Positions 11,629-23,914 of a stretch of 64,000 bases of DNA are shown here, piece after piece. Source of the stretch: Ananas comosus (taxonomy: Eukaryota; Streptophyta; Magnoliopsida; Poales; Bromeliaceae); the NCBI RefSeq assembly GCF_001540865.1, contig NC_033622.1:2771454-2835453 (forward strand), written 5' to 3'. The notes beneath the pieces were generated by a model. That model had not been told where the DNA came from and ran no database searches. It worked only from the letters and a program-made list of their open reading frames with translations. Position 1 is the first letter of the stretch; the number at the start of each line of letters is the position of its first letter. The translations under genes were made by a program, and so were the position numbers.

Positions 11629-12544
11629 TCCTTTGATGCTTTGTGCCTAACATAAACTGTTTCCACGGTGACGGGAAAAAAAAATGTATGGGTTAGTTTC
11701 TAGGCTCCTTCCAATTTTCATTAGAGTAGAACTCTTGCTTTTATCCTAGGCTAAAATTTTAGAGCAATGCTTCTTGTATACTTATTATAGACTAAGTATG
11801 ATATTTATATTTTATTCATTTAAATTTCATTATTTTTCTACAAATTTTTTAAATATTAGAAACCTATATATATTGTTTTAATGCTGGGATGAGAGGCATA
11901 TAAGTTAAAATCTATATAAAGATGCATAGATAGGATTTTTCCCCAACTTTAAAGCTCATCAAAAGGAGACATTTTAGCCCTCCACTTTTTCTTTTTTCAA
12001 AAAGAAAAGAACCAATTGACAATTGACAATATATCACTACAAGTTTAGAATATTAAATATAAAATATTTTATGTATTTCTACGAACTTTGTAAATTAGCA
12101 AATATAGTTAATCGCAAATATATTTATTAACTAGTTAAATGGCATCATATTTTAGTTAAAAAAAATTTATTTATTTATCTGCTTCATCGTTTTTATTGAC
12201 TCCGCAATCGAAAATATTATAGAAGAAAAAGAAAATAGATCAAACCGTCATAATTTATCGATAAAAAGCAACAAAGCTTGATCTCGCTAGTCATTATATT
12301 AGTTAGTATACGATGAGTTTTAACTAGCTCTATAAATTTTTAAGATTTACATGATTATATAAAATATTTTAAAAAGTAGACAAATTAATATACAATATCC
12401 TTATTTTGCAGGGATATGCATGCAATTATTAATGTAGTGTCATTGATTAACAGCTGTCCTTTTTTTTGGCTTTAAAGAAAACAAAAATTTATTGTCATAT
12501 AAAGCAAATAGATAAAGTAGCTTTTTATGCCCTAGCCTATTTTC
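11629..12544. other. No gene recognised
   Basis: AT-rich DNA with no coding signal. It resumes the DNA that lay next to SINE copy 1 before the copia insertion. Confidence 0.4.
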
Positions 12545-12718
12545 TTCTTTCTTTTCTTTTCTTTTCTTTTTTTTTGACAGATAAATAGCATGTTACCTGC
12601 TTTGCTTATTTTATTTAGAAATAAACTTAGCTGGAAATGTGAATCAATCAGGATTCGAACTTAGAACCTCGGGTACCAACCATCACGTCCTTTGCCATTT
12701 ACGCTAGGGACGATCGGT
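12545..12718 (-). mobile_element. tRNA-derived SINE, copy 2
   Basis: Same family as copy 1, with a long T/C-rich stretch (A-rich tail on the minus strand) at 12545-12576. It is flanked by a perfect 17-bp duplication, TGCCCTAGCCTATTTTC (12528-12544 and 12719-12735), which proves target-primed insertion. The B box complement GGATTCGAAC lies near 12650. Confidence 0.92.
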
Positions 12719-12735
12719 TGCCCTAGCCTATTTTC

Positions 12736-13088
12736 ATCTTCCATTAGTGCATTATAAGTATTTGTTTGACTAAAGTTGACACAATACTTTTTTCTAAAAA
12801 TATTTGTTCATTATGTAGCCTAACTTCATACTTTACTTTGAGCTATTAGTAATTTTTGATACAGTATTTGTTAAGCAGAATAGTTTGATCGTTTTAAGTA
12901 TAGCACATACACTAAAAAAAAAAATTGTTGAAATAATTTGAAAATAATGTGGCAGCTAAAATCACAATTTATGCTATGAAATGTTTTAAAAATTTAAAGT
13001 ACTTATAATCTTTCTTTCTTTAATAATATAAAATTATAGTTGTGGTTACCGGCGGAGAAATATGTTGTCGTACATGTGAGATATGTAA

Positions 13089-13119
<31 letters not shown>

Positions 13120-13683
13120 CACTATACCAGAAATATTCGTGAAAATGATCTATTATTATCAAGTTTATTTGTAGCATAAGGTTATGAGAATAGTATAAAT
13201 GGGTTGTTTATTGAATAAAATGATATAAGGATAAATTCATATCCAATGCTGGCTACGGTAGCCAGTTAGTTAGAAAATTTGCTGTTGCAAAAGTTTCGAC
13301 CCAAAAATGTTTTCGCGCATCAGCTTCATTAACATGGCTAATCTGAGTTCCACTGCATGCCTTTGTTTGCGTTCAGCAACACTATTCTGTTATGGTGTTC
13401 CGGATATAAATTACATTACTTGATCAGTTCTGAAATTATCAAATCCGACGAGTTAATTAAGCTTGAGCATTATATTTGCTCTTCTGTGATGCTTCTGTGC
13501 TTCTGGCAATTAAGAATAACCACTAATGGGTTAGAAACCATTTGCTGCACCAGTTATGGGTTATGTCTAATCCTGTACCAGATCCTACCCATTAACACCC
13601 CTTTTGTTACATGCTTTCATCTTTTGATACCTGATTCTACAACACATGAGCTTACATTGCTTACAATCTTATTATGATTTACC
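12736..13683. other. No gene recognised; (TA)n tract
   Basis: AT-rich. A short (TA)n tract lies at about 13098-13120. A plus-strand ORF of 106 codons (13357-13677) has no recognisable domain or neighbours and I do not call it a gene. The right part may belong to the 3' region of the minus-strand sugar transporter transcript. Confidence 0.4.
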
Positions 13684-13806
13684 AACTGAGGTGAAAGACA
13701 CATTAACGAACTATATTCAAAAGTTTAATCTCATTCGCTCATTAAGCGATGGATGAGATTAAGCCCTTCATATTTAATTCGTCAGCGTATCTTTCACTTG
13801 AGTCAG
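13684..13806. repeat. Imperfect hairpin just downstream of the STP stop codon
   Basis: The left arm (GGTGAAAGACACATTAACGA, 13690 on) pairs imperfectly with the right arm (ending CAGCGTATCTTTCACTTGAG). The inner arms GTTTAATCTCAT and ATGAGATTAAGC surround a short tip (about 13733-13750). The arms are about 50 bp. It begins 44 bp past the stop of the minus-strand transporter, so it may lie in that 3' UTR. A small foldback MITE is the simplest explanation. Confidence 0.5.
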
Positions 13807-13849
13807 ACACACATTGTATCTATTTATCGATCTATCACAGGTAAACGGT

Positions 13850-16586
13850 TTATTTGTACTCGCTGGTATCGGGCACCTGCATTTCGGCCCCCCACCCGTC
13901 CTCGACGGCGGGGGCGGGCGGCATGATGCGCTTCCAGAGCCAGTGCCGCCTCCAGAGCAGCACCATCTCCTCGATCGGGATGCCCTTCGTCTCCGGCAGA
14001 AAGACGTAGACGAACACCGTCATGATGGTGATCCAGCCCGCGAAGAAGAGGAAGATGCCGAACTTGAGGTTGCAGAGGAGGGAGAGGAACGCCTGCGCGA
14101 TCACGAAGGTGAAGAAGAGGTTGACGGCCACCGTGATGCTCTGCCCGGCCGACCGCGTCTCCAGCGGGAAGATCTCGCTCGGCACCGTCCACCCCAGCGG
14201 GCCCCACGACCACCCGAACGCCGCCACGAAGAGGCACACCACGACGACGACGATGATCGAGAACTCCTTCGACAGATGCTTGTCGTTGCCGAATTTCAGG
14301 CCCAGGATGACAGCCACTATGACCTGTTCCACAAAGTCGACGCCGAGTTCAGTCTGTCTTTGGATTCTGATACAGTTCTTGCTCAGTAGAGAGCTGTCAG
14401 GACAAAGTTACTGATAACTTTATCCATCAAGATCCACAAAATGCTTTCTGATCCAGTTAGAAGCAGAATATAAAAGCAATTCACTGATCCTACTAAAGCC
14501 AAAACCTGAAATGAGCTTGAAAATTTGAATTCTAGCAGTTTTAAAAACCTCTAATTCGAAGCTCCTATTTCTAGCTGCCTCATGCAAGAACTACAAGAAG
14601 TACTTATCGCGGTGGCGGCGACCATAAATTTTCTTGAAATTGAAGCTTCTGCTTTTAGATATAAACATGTCCTGTTTCTTTATGTCCTGACACAAAAATT
14701 TACCTGACATATGATCATCTGAATGCCGCCGCTTATGAGCAGTACCCTCCGTCCCCACCGATCGACGGTGGCGATCGAGATGAGCGTCGACAAGGCGAGC
14801 ACGGCCCCTGTCATGACCGACGAATACAGCGACGCGTTCCCTCCAAAGCCCATGCTCTGGAACAGCACGGGCGCGTAGAACAATATGGAGTTGATCCCCG
14901 TGAGTATCTGAAACGTCGGCATGAATATCGCCATCACGAGTTGTGGCCGGTTCCTCGCTTCTAGAATGTTTCTGATATAAAACAACTGGTTACTCTAAAA
15001 ACTTCGCTAGATTTCTTATGATGTCGTGTAAAATAACTGGTTATTCTTGAAGCTTAGGCTGATAGAGAGCGATGCATGACTATTTATTTTGTAGCAGCGA
15101 ACACCTGAAAGGGTGCTTGATGGAGTTTGCGAGCTCGCTCGCCTCGATCATGTCTTGGAACTCAGCCTCCACATCGGCAGTGCCTCTGATCCGTTCTAGG
15201 ATGCGGCGTCCCTCCTCGACACGGCCCTGCTCGATGAGGCTGTTGGGGGTCTCCGGGAGGAGGAAGCCGCCGACGGTCATCAGAAAAGCCGGGGCAGCCG
15301 CAAGGCCTAGGGAGAGACGCCACCCCCACGGCTTGATCTTCCCGGTGCCGTAGTTGATCATGTTCGCGGTGAAGATGCCGAGGGTGGTCGCGAGCTGGAA
15401 CATCATGTTCAGGCCGCCACGAAGGTGCGCCGGTGCCATCTCCGACAAGTAGAGTGGGACGGCCTTCAGAAATCAAGGAAACACATAGTTACGTGATAAA
15501 TCTCATGAAACGCACGTAACGAATTTTCTATTCATCGCTGACATGACTTAGCCAGACCGACTTCTGAAATTTCTATTCAAATCAAAGATTAAAATAAGTT
15601 TTATATTGTTGAAGAAATAAAGTCATGTCAGTAGTGAGTAGAAAATTTCTGCTATGATGCACAAATAGTACCTGGTTACCGAAGCCAATGCCGACGCCGA
15701 GCATGATGCGGCCCAGGAGCAGCATGGCGAGGTTGGCGGCGGCGGCGTTGAGGGTGGCGCCGATGAGGAAGCTGATGCCGCCGCAGATGATGCTGACTCT
15801 GCGGCCGTACTTTCGGGTGACGGGGGAGGCGCCGATGGAAGCGACGAGGCCGGCAAGATAAAGAGAGGACGTGAAGGCGGCGAGGCCCTGGTTGTCGTAC
15901 TTGCAGTAGTTGTTCTGGCTGCCGGAGTTTTTCCGGCGGTAGACCACCGGAAAGAACTTCTCCAGAAATGGGTCCATGGATGTCACCCCGCCTTGCAGTA
16001 GTTCAAATCAAAGTCAAATGTTAGATTAGAAAAAGAAAAAAAAATAGTAAATTTGAATGTGAATTAAATTTGATTTGCATACATGCATGGATGTAAAACT
16101 ATCACGTTTGTTCATTCATGTGAAAATTTAAAAGTATAAAGAGATTTCTAAATATCTCTGCTTCTCTTTATAAATATCTCTGCTATATATAGATACGAGA
16201 AATTTTTCTTCAAAAGCTTAACGTATCGACAATATGATGAGATTCGAAATTAGACCATCCTACTTTTAATGTCATATCAAATTATATGAATATTTATTTT
16301 TCTTCATAGGTTTAAGTTGCTGAAGAACGATATTTTTCATATATATATATATATATATATAGAATTAGGCTACTATACTATTAATAGCACCAAGTTATTG
16401 GTGCTACCAAGTTTTTGACCATTGGATTAAAAAATGTGTGGCTAGGATGATGTGGGCCCCCAAGGGTTAAGTGGATGGTTGGTTGAATAGTATGATCTAA
16501 CGGGTGAAAATAATCAAAAGGGTAGATCTAACGGTAAAAAACTTGATAGCACCAAATACTTCGTGCTATTAATAGCATACCAGCCG

Positions 16587-16672
<86 letters not shown>

Positions 16673-19600
16673 GTATGTTTTGGATCATCCATATATACAT
16701 ATATATTATTCGGTCTAAATTTATGGATCTGAAATTTTAGTTTGAGAAATTTCTAATAGATTTTATGATATCATTGGCGTCAACCATTAATTCCAAAAGT
16801 TCGAGCTGTTAGAAAAATATGACTAATTCACTTAAAGCGTATAAACATAGCGTCTACGAGTTTGGACTGTGACTCAGCTCAACCAACCTCTAGCTATTTC
16901 GAACATGACTTGGTCCAATCCGACCTTCCGTAATTTCGAACGTGACTTGACCTAATCTGGCCTCTCGCCACAGGGCAAAATGTTGGCTCTCTTAAACTAA
17001 GAGGTATGTTATATGAAAATAAAAATTAAAGTACCTATAAAATTAAACGAGATTGTTTACTTCCACTTTATTTCTAGGGATGGGGCATCGCTATTGATAA
17101 TCGGGACGTTAAACACAATTTAGACTAATTGAACTTCATATAAACCAAATATTATAAAGTTTAAGATATCAGTTATCTAGTGATCAAGAGATATTAAATC
17201 GACCTTATATTATTAGCCATTAAAGCTTTATATGGATGTCGGAATAAAATATCAAATAATTATTTATTCAATATAAAATAATTTTTTATATGATTGGAAG
17301 TAAGTAGTTTAATTTTTTATTTTTTAAAAAATTTTGATTTTAAAAAATAACATATTTCACCGGCGAGACGATTTATATTATTCTAAAAATATAAAATAAA
17401 AATCAAATATTACATTCATTTTAGATATTTGATTATATTTCTTATTTACCAAATACTACACATATTTTGAGTAAATCTAAAAATCATACAAGATAAGATG
17501 TTTATACATCCATGTGTGACAAAAAACGATTAATTTTGAAACCACTCGATTATTAAGCAAATATTGTGGAGAAAACTAGCTGTCTCATTAAAATATCGAG
17601 CCGAAAAATTCAACTCGTGCTCGGCTCGTTAATAAACAAGCCGGACACGAGTTGGCCAACAAATAATAAGTTAAATGGATTAGATTAAATATATATAAAA
17701 AATAAATTTATAAAATCTTACCATTAGACTTTGATCTAGTGGTTGAAATTTTACATACAAATGAGTCTTTTAACTCGATTTTATATTTTTTGCAAAAAAT
17801 TAAATAATAAAAATATATATATATATATATTATATATAATTATTTATTTATATATATAAATATAAATTAAATAAATTATATAAATATAAAATATATGTAT
17901 TCGAGCTGTTATTGAGCCAAACACGAGCAAGTTGACACCGGCTCGTATTCGGCTCGTTTATTAAACAAGCTGAAAAATTCAGCTTGTTTTTGGCTCATTT
18001 ACTAAACGAGCAATTCGATTTCGAGCTCACTTCAAGCCAAATACGAGTTGGCTCGCGAACAACGAGCTGGATTGTTACCCTACTCCTAACCTGGTGGCTG
18101 GAGTGGGTGTAGAAAATATTCTCTAATCTTGCAACTTTTTTTTTACTATTATTCAAAAACGCACACCTTATGCATTACACCTAAAATTTGATAATTAGTA
18201 TGTGAAATTAAAATCTTATTAATTTCTAAAATCACCAGTAGAGATAGATCCACTGTTTGATTTATAAAAAAATTACTATTCAAACTTTATCTGTACTGTA
18301 TTATTATTATTGCTAATATGGCAACAATATTGGAAACAACCAAATTTAAATAATTAGAAAAGGTTTAGAACTGAATTGCGATATTAGAAGGTTAGGGATT
18401 CAATTGAAACTTAAGTAAAAGATTAGAGACCTCCATTTAGTTTAATTTAGTTTAAGGAATAGCAGTGCTGTTGAAAAAAAATATTGTAGAAAATAACACT
18501 GTACTATTAAAAAAGTTGTAGAACATTTGGCTATTTTTGTAAAAATATTATGGAAATTAAGTTGTTTGGTGATAACTGTAATAATAATTATTATAAACTA
18601 GTAAAAAATGTATTAAAAAATATAAATTTAATTTAGTGGTCCGATTAGTTATTTTCTAACAACAATTTAAAATTAAAATTTAAATGCATTGGAGTTTAAA
18701 TTTGAAATTAAAAAATTAATTTTATATCTAAATTGAATTTAAAATCGAAATTCAGATTCACATATATATTTGAAATTCAAAATAAAAAATTAAAATTAAA
18801 AATAGAAATAAAATTTAAATTCCAAAATAAAATACTTAAATTTAAAATTTGAATCCAAAATAAAAATTTACATTTAAAATTTGAATCCAAAATCAAAAAT
18901 TACATTTAAAATTTGAATCCAAAATCAAATTTAATAAACTTCAAAATCAGAATTTTAATTTGAAATTAGTATATATCAAATTTAAATTAAAAATATTTAA
19001 CAATAAATTTTAAAATTTAATTTAATATGTGATTTAGTTTTAGAATTTAAGTATAAATATAAATATAAATTTTATTAATTTTAGATTAAAAAAAACAAAC
19101 TTCTCAAAAATAAATTGGGGAACAAGATAAAAAAAAACTTGTAAATATTGTGGACAAACATTATTATTAATCTAAATTTCTACCGTAAAACAAGAATTTA
19201 AGTTCCTATCAGTACAAGCTATATCTAATATGCCGTATCGCGCCAACAAAATATTACACAATATAGTCTCTGTGCCGATAGCACAGCTCAAAACTTTTTA
19301 TTCCTTAAATTAGTAGGTAGTTTTCTCAATAAAATTCAAAATATTTGATAAAAATATATAATAAATAGTTATAATATTTTATTACGAAAGAAAATGAATA
19401 TTTCATGTTATTATATATCGGCATACATATATTTTTGATGACCGATACACATCGATACGGTCCAACACGCACCATATCGTGACTTGCCAGAAAATTTATA
19501 GCATAACTCTATATCACGGCACTTAAATTTTTGCTGTAAAAGCTCTGGCAATAGAGCATCTAGGATCGAAAGGCGGTAGGGTGGAGAACGCAATTTTTTA

Positions 19601-21895
19601 TATTCACTCTCTCCGCCAAATGCTCTCCATTGGAGAATAGTCCATTGAAGTCAGGCCAAACAGGTACTTAGAAAGTCTTAGAACGTTTTTAAAATGCAAA
19701 GCATTTTCCATTAAGAAAATAGGTCAGGTATATGAGAGTCAGAGTGACTATCTCATGCTAACCACTAGTGGCTAAAAATTAAAAATGATCTCATTTTGTC
19801 ACACATTAAAGATGCTAGATCTTTTGTCTTTTTCCTTGCTTCCTTAAGTAATTTTGCCTATGTGACTTACTAATTACTAGTAGATATATTAATGTACATC
19901 TCATCAGTTGTGTACTACACTAATTTATATCTTTTAATATTTAAATTTGCAGTTTCCATTCAACCATTCTAAGTCAAATGTATTTGTTTAAACATGTAAC
20001 ATCTAAATGGCTTAGATTTAAAGATATGATGACATTAAAAAACGATGAGTTTGGAGCAATTGCTTATATATCTCTGAAAAATTTTCGACTTTCTAATTTA
20101 CCTCTCTTAAAAGGTTAATATTAAAAATACCATTTTTACATTCCAAATTATAAAGTTAAATTCAATTAGCAATAGCCGTTATACCTATGAAATTACTATT
20201 TTACCCTTTCAAATATACACTTCTTCCATCACTAATTTTTCTTATTTGTCTAAGTTAGAGGTAAATTTTGTTAGCAATAGCAGTTATCTCTGTGAAATTA
20301 CTACTTTGCCCTAAAAAGTATTTTAATTTTTGATCTTTTCAAATATACTAAATTTTTTTATTTGCTCTTAAGTTAAGAATAAAAGAGGTATATTGATTAT
20401 TTTTTAACTCTTGCTAGAAATTTAACTCACGAAATAACTTAACGGGTGGTAACTATAGGAGTATTTTTGAATAACGAAAAAATATATAAGAAATATATTG
20501 GAAACAAAAAAAATAAAAATAAATTAGATATTTTTGAAATTTTAAGAAATATATATATAGAGAATTATTCCTTGAAATTATCTAGAAGCCAAATCGCTTG
20601 TGGTAAGATATCCTCCCAAAGTTAATCCGAAGTGTGCGTAAATTTGAGGTTGACCCTCGAATTTTATATAATTAAGTTTCGGGATTTTATGATTTTCTTT
20701 TTTTATTATTTTGGACTCTGAAACCCATGGACTGTTTAAAACTTAATTAAAATGAAAAATTAAAATGAGGCTCGCATTTACATGCTACATGTCACTTTGG
20801 GGTGAATTCAAAGAGTTGACGAGTCCCTTCCCTTCAAAATAATTACTAGTTTTAAACATATAATTTTGACAGATTTTTTAAATTTCTAAATTCAAAAAGA
20901 AAAAGCTTTTTCTTTTCATTGGAAGCTCGAATAAATGAGGAAAGAGAGCATTCCGAGGGTGTTTGGTTTCTCAAAAAATTCTATAAAATTATATTTTGCA
21001 AAAAAAATAACTTTTTTTTTTAATAATTTTTGTTCTCCAGATAAAAAATCTAAAAAATAAAAATAAAACTTTTTCATAAACTCAAAAGAATTCTAAAAAA
21101 CTATTCTTTAAAAAAAACTAAACAACCTTTTCAACTGAAAATACCTACTCTTTAAAAGGCTCCACAAGTACCAATGTTTATTACCACCAATTAATGAGCT
21201 TAAAAAAATAATAACAACCATAATTAATGTGTACAGAGTGAAAGATTTTAGAACGTAGTTATACTGGTGATAAGACTGTCTCCAACCAATCAAATGAATC
21301 TTTTTTTAGTTAATCTATAATATTATAATTATATAAAAATATTTTTATTATATATATATTTTTAAAAGGAGTGATGCGATCGATTTATTATTACTGATGT
21401 AGTTTAAGTGCGTGCAATTCTTAAAACTAATGGAAAAGTAAAAAACGAAAAATAAAAAAGCAGCGATTGTGTCATTGTGACAACCATAAACCGCCAAACT
21501 CAAGGAAGTCTGTCGCACTAATGCGACAGTAACGTCTACCCCCAAGCGCACTCCGTTCACACCACCTACCTCTATAAAAATATCCCCAATTATTCAGAAT
21601 CTAAAATTTAGTTCTTTACATCAATTAAAGAACTCTTATCTTATAATGAATGATGCATTTTACTATCCGTGCTGCTTGAAGATTCGAATTTTTTCTTTGT
21701 TTTTTTTTTTTTTTTGTAGATTAATTAAAGGGAAGTAGGTAGGTAGGTACCAGATATGCCGATGTCGTAGCCGAAGATGGAGCCTCCGACGGCGGCGACG
21801 ATGCAGGCCATGACGACGAACGGCGTCACCCGCCCTTTGTACTGCGCCGCCCGCTCCTTCTTGATTCCGATCGGCGCGGCCCCTCCGCCCGCCAT
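13850..21895 (-). CDS. STP-family monosaccharide/H+ symporter (STP7-like), 5 exons
   Basis: Join of five exons read on the minus strand: 21751-21895, 15672-15991, 15105-15463, 14704-14971, 13850-14323 (1566 bp, 521 aa). All introns are GT-AG and every phase closes. The family (MFS sugar porters) imports monosaccharides with protons across the plasma membrane. Seen: [14 protein letters not shown] (Asp44, equivalent to the proton-coupling Asp of STP10), NYCKYDNQ (Cys78) and LLCNLKFG (Cys448), the expected pair for the family's lid disulfide, [14 protein letters not shown] with Arg143, [16 protein letters not shown] and [11 protein letters not shown]. The sugar-site motif reads FQILTGIN (296-302), not the usual QQLTGIN, as in the STP7-type branch, where Arabidopsis STP7 is reported to prefer arabinose and xylose; substrate here is inference. 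Start is the only ATG before the conserved N-terminus. The length fits the family (about 500-525 aa). Confidence 0.95.
16361..16590. mobile_element. (TA)n-bounded MITE, short family, copy a
   Basis: About 60-bp terminal inverted repeats: left TTAGGCTACTATACTATTAA, right (reverse complement) GTCCGGCTGGTATGCTATTA, continuing through GGTGCTA and CAAGTTTTT on both arms. (TA)n lies on both sides (16339-16360 and 16590-16670). No coding capacity. It sits in STP intron 1. Confidence 0.75.
16591..16670. repeat. (TA)n microsatellite, about 80 bp
   Basis: An almost perfect TA dinucleotide run directly abutting the right end of the MITE. Confidence 0.95.
17595..18085. mobile_element. hAT-like repeat remnant rich in GGCTCG
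   Basis: Both sides carry the GAGCC/GGCTCG-rich sequence seen in the hAT-like element at 26919-29380 (for example CTCGGCTCGTTAATAAACAA near 17620 and TATTCGGCTCGTTTATTAAA near 17947). The right end GAGCTGGATTGTTACCCTA resembles the reverse complement of TAGGGxTGGCAA hAT tips. No clear left tip or duplication was found, so the limits are approximate. Confidence 0.4.
18650..19075. repeat. Low-complexity AAATTT/GAATTTAAAAT region
   Basis: Short words such as AAATTTAAA, TTTGAATCCAAAAT and AAATTAAAA recur with variation for about 400 bp. The unit TTTAAAATTTGAATCCAAAA occurs three times near 18840-18920. A very similar region lies at 62030-62350. Confidence 0.75.
20040..20520. repeat. Internal direct repeat, unclassified
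   Basis: Two related segments about 100 bp apart share AGCAATAGC(C/A)GTTAT, TGAAATTACTA and TT(A/G)CCCT (near 20167 and 20272). The region may be an old MITE with duplicated parts; no terminal repeats were secured. The rest of the intron down to 20940 shows nothing recognisable. Confidence 0.3.
20955..21132. mobile_element. Small MITE candidate in STP intron 1
   Basis: The left end GAGGGTGTTTGGTTTCTCAA and the right end (reverse complement) AAAGGTTGTTTAGTTTT look like short terminal inverted repeats around an A/T-rich core. This pattern is typical of plant MITEs. No target duplication was secured. Confidence 0.35.
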
Positions 21896-22136
21896 CTCTT
21901 CTTCTTCTTCTTCTCCTCCCCTTCACCAAAAATTCTCAACAAACCCAATTAAACTCGATCTCTAGCTAATTAACACTCACTACAAATTAATAACAAGTAT
22001 ACGTGTATATATATATATAAAGCTGGATATATCATGAACTAATAATTAAGAACTCTCGTTGACCCAGCTTTTTTTTTTTTTTCCCTGGCTTTCTCTCTCT
22101 TCTCTTGAATATATATATATATATATATATATATNG

Positions 22137-22178
<42 letters not shown>

Positions 22179-22430
22179 GAGGAGAGCATTAAATAGCGAT
22201 CGAGTAAGTTGGGAACGCAGAGCACATGGACAATTCCGGCTTTGTCCGGCTGTTGGCCTTTTTCTTTTTCCTTTTAAGTTGGATTTTTTTAAAAAATAAA
22301 AACTCAGAAGTGGGATGTGGAATTGTGGATGAGAAGGAGACGTCACCCACAGCAAATTAAGCACGGAAAGGTGTATAATATACACTCTCTTGTTCTAACA
22401 TATAGAAAACAAGTTTTTCTTAATAAAAAT
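21896..22430 (-). promoter_or_regulatory. Presumed 5' UTR and promoter of the STP gene
   Basis: Directly upstream of the ATG on the minus strand lie a pyrimidine/GAA-rich stretch (21897-21930), a (TA)n tract (22110-22134), one undetermined base (22135) and a (GA)n run (22141-22176). On the minus strand the last reads as (CT)n, common in plant 5' leaders. The transcription start cannot be fixed by eye. Confidence 0.4.
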
Positions 22431-22431
22431 T

Positions 22432-22797
22432 TAGGTAAACTTCAAATGCTATCATGTGATTTCGCACTTTTCTATTTTAATATTTTATAATAATTTAAAG
22501 TGTACCAAATTTATATCACGTGGTTTCATTTTTATCTTTTCGTCAGCTTTTTCGTTAATATTTCGTTAAATTATATACAAAAAATTTCAGATACTCCATC
22601 TAAATTTATTGAATATTTACTTTAGCACCTTTTAGTTTTAACTTGTCACTGATTTAACGAAAATAATTAGTGAAATCGATAATAAAATGATAAAAATAAA
22701 ATCACAGAGCACTAAATTGATACACTTTAAACCATAAAATACTGAAGTGAAAAAATGTGTACGTAACTACAGAAGTGGTATTCGAAGTTTTCCCTAA
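22432..22797. mobile_element. Foldback MITE, CCCTGTGGTTT family, copy 1
   Basis: Terminal inverted repeats: left GGTAAACTTCAAATGCTATC, right (reverse complement) GGGAAAACTTCGAATACCAC. Both arms continue with words such as TGGTTT and AAAGTGTA. It is the same family as 38406-38755 and 42226-42693. It sits about 540 bp upstream of the STP start codon. Confidence 0.65.
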
Positions 22798-22799
22798 AA

Positions 22800-23230
22800 G
22801 CTTGTTTGTGGATCTCTTTACATGCAACCAAATACTCAGAGAAAGCGAAATGAATTAGATTTTTTTTTTTTCCTCCTCTATGGTATATTATTGGTTGGAA
22901 TAAATGGCGTTCGAGCCTTAATAAAATTTTATATATAGCATTGGAGGAGGCATCAATCCCATATAACCATTTTGGGTTAAATATTTTATAATTATCAAAA
23001 CTTTCGTCGGGTTACAGGAAACCACCTAATATTTTAAAAGTTCATATGTACAGTCCGAAGTTTTAAAATATTATAATTAGTTCATACTTCATCAATCTAA
23101 AGTGATCAATATTAGCCAATCACACAAGAAATAACAAAAAATACATACCAGTGATATAGATAAGCTTTTTTATATCAAATATAATTGCTTTTTTTTTTTT
23201 TTTTTTTTAGAGAGAGAGATTAAAAAAAAT
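22800..23230. other. No gene recognised
   Basis: AT-rich spacer with T-rich homopolymers (22860, 23190). Nothing else seen. Confidence 0.4.
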
Positions 23231-23914
23231 GCTAAATTATAGAAAACTCTCATGTCAAAATTCGATTTTTCACTTTTTCCCCCCTGTCATTTAAAAACTT
23301 ACAGTTTGCCCCCTTGTGAAATAAAAAATATTCATTTTACCCCCTACCGTCAGTGATCCGTTAGGATTCCGTTATAAAATATTTTTTATGCCAAAAATAC
23401 CCTCCGCCTTCTCTATTGTGTTTCGCCCTCTTCCGCCTCACCGCCTCGCCCTCCTCCGCCTCACCGCCTCGCCCTCCTCCACTGTCTCGCCCTCGCCCAC
23501 ATCTCCGTCCGCGCCCACAAACACCCTTCGCCCTCCTCTGCCGCCTCGCCTTCGCCCTCGTTGCCCTTGCCCACCTTTCCATCCATGCCCACCTCGATCG
23601 ATTTCCTCTCCACTGTCGCCGAAATGGAGGGGCGACGAGGGTGCAGGAGGAGAAGGGAAGCAGGTGGAGAAGAAAATGGAGAGGAACAGCGACTGATCGA
23701 GACGCGAATCGCGGCTGATCGAGGCGGCGGATGAACAAGATGAGAGAGGAGACGAAAATGATGAGGGGCAAAATAATCATTTTATCATCACAGTTCACAC
23801 AGTACCCCCTGTGAATATTTTTATTTTACAATAAGGCAAAATATAAGTTTTTAAATGACAGAAGAAAAAAGTGAAAAATAAAATTTTGACAAGAAAATTT
23901 TATATAATTTAGCC
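23231..23914. mobile_element. Foldback element with GC-rich cargo
   Basis: The arms of about 150 bp are inverted: left GCTAAATTATAGAAAACTCT, right (reverse complement) GGCTAAATTATATAAAATTT, both continuing TTTTTCACTTTTTC and TCATTTAAAAACTTA. Between them (23396-23760) is a strikingly GC-rich block with a 23-bp tandem repeat (GCCCTCCTCCGCCTCACCG...). The tips match the MITEs at 39112 and 39368. The block resembles captured host exon/5' UTR sequence; its ORFs are composition artefacts in several frames and I do not call them genes. Confidence 0.6.

Larger units (their letters stand above)
15992..21750 (-). other. First intron of the STP gene, 5.76 kb, filled with repeats
   Basis: The donor is GTACCT just after GGCATATCTG (exon 1 ends at 21751). 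The acceptor is CTGCAAG before exon 2 at 15991. Splicing restores the invariant GISGGVTSMD across the junction. The other introns are 208, 133 and 380 bp. The intron is AT-rich and contains a (TA)n-bounded MITE, a long (TA)n tract, hAT-like sequence and low-complexity DNA. No second gene was recognised in it. Confidence 0.85.

Noticed and set aside
13357..13677. 106-codon plus ORF between SINE copy 2 and STP
   Set aside because: No domain, start context or repeat relation; probably chance or decayed transposon.
13814..14414. ORFs opposite and in other frames over STP exon 5
   Set aside because: Reading-frame shadows of the transporter exon; repetitive Arg/Glu/His or Pro-rich translations.
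15072..15476. ORFs overlapping STP exon 3 on both strands
   Set aside because: Shadows; the chosen frame alone gives sugar-porter motifs and GT-AG closure.
23361..23798. 100-145-codon ORFs over the GC-rich cargo
   Set aside because: Open in three frames because of (CCT/CGC)n composition; no motif.
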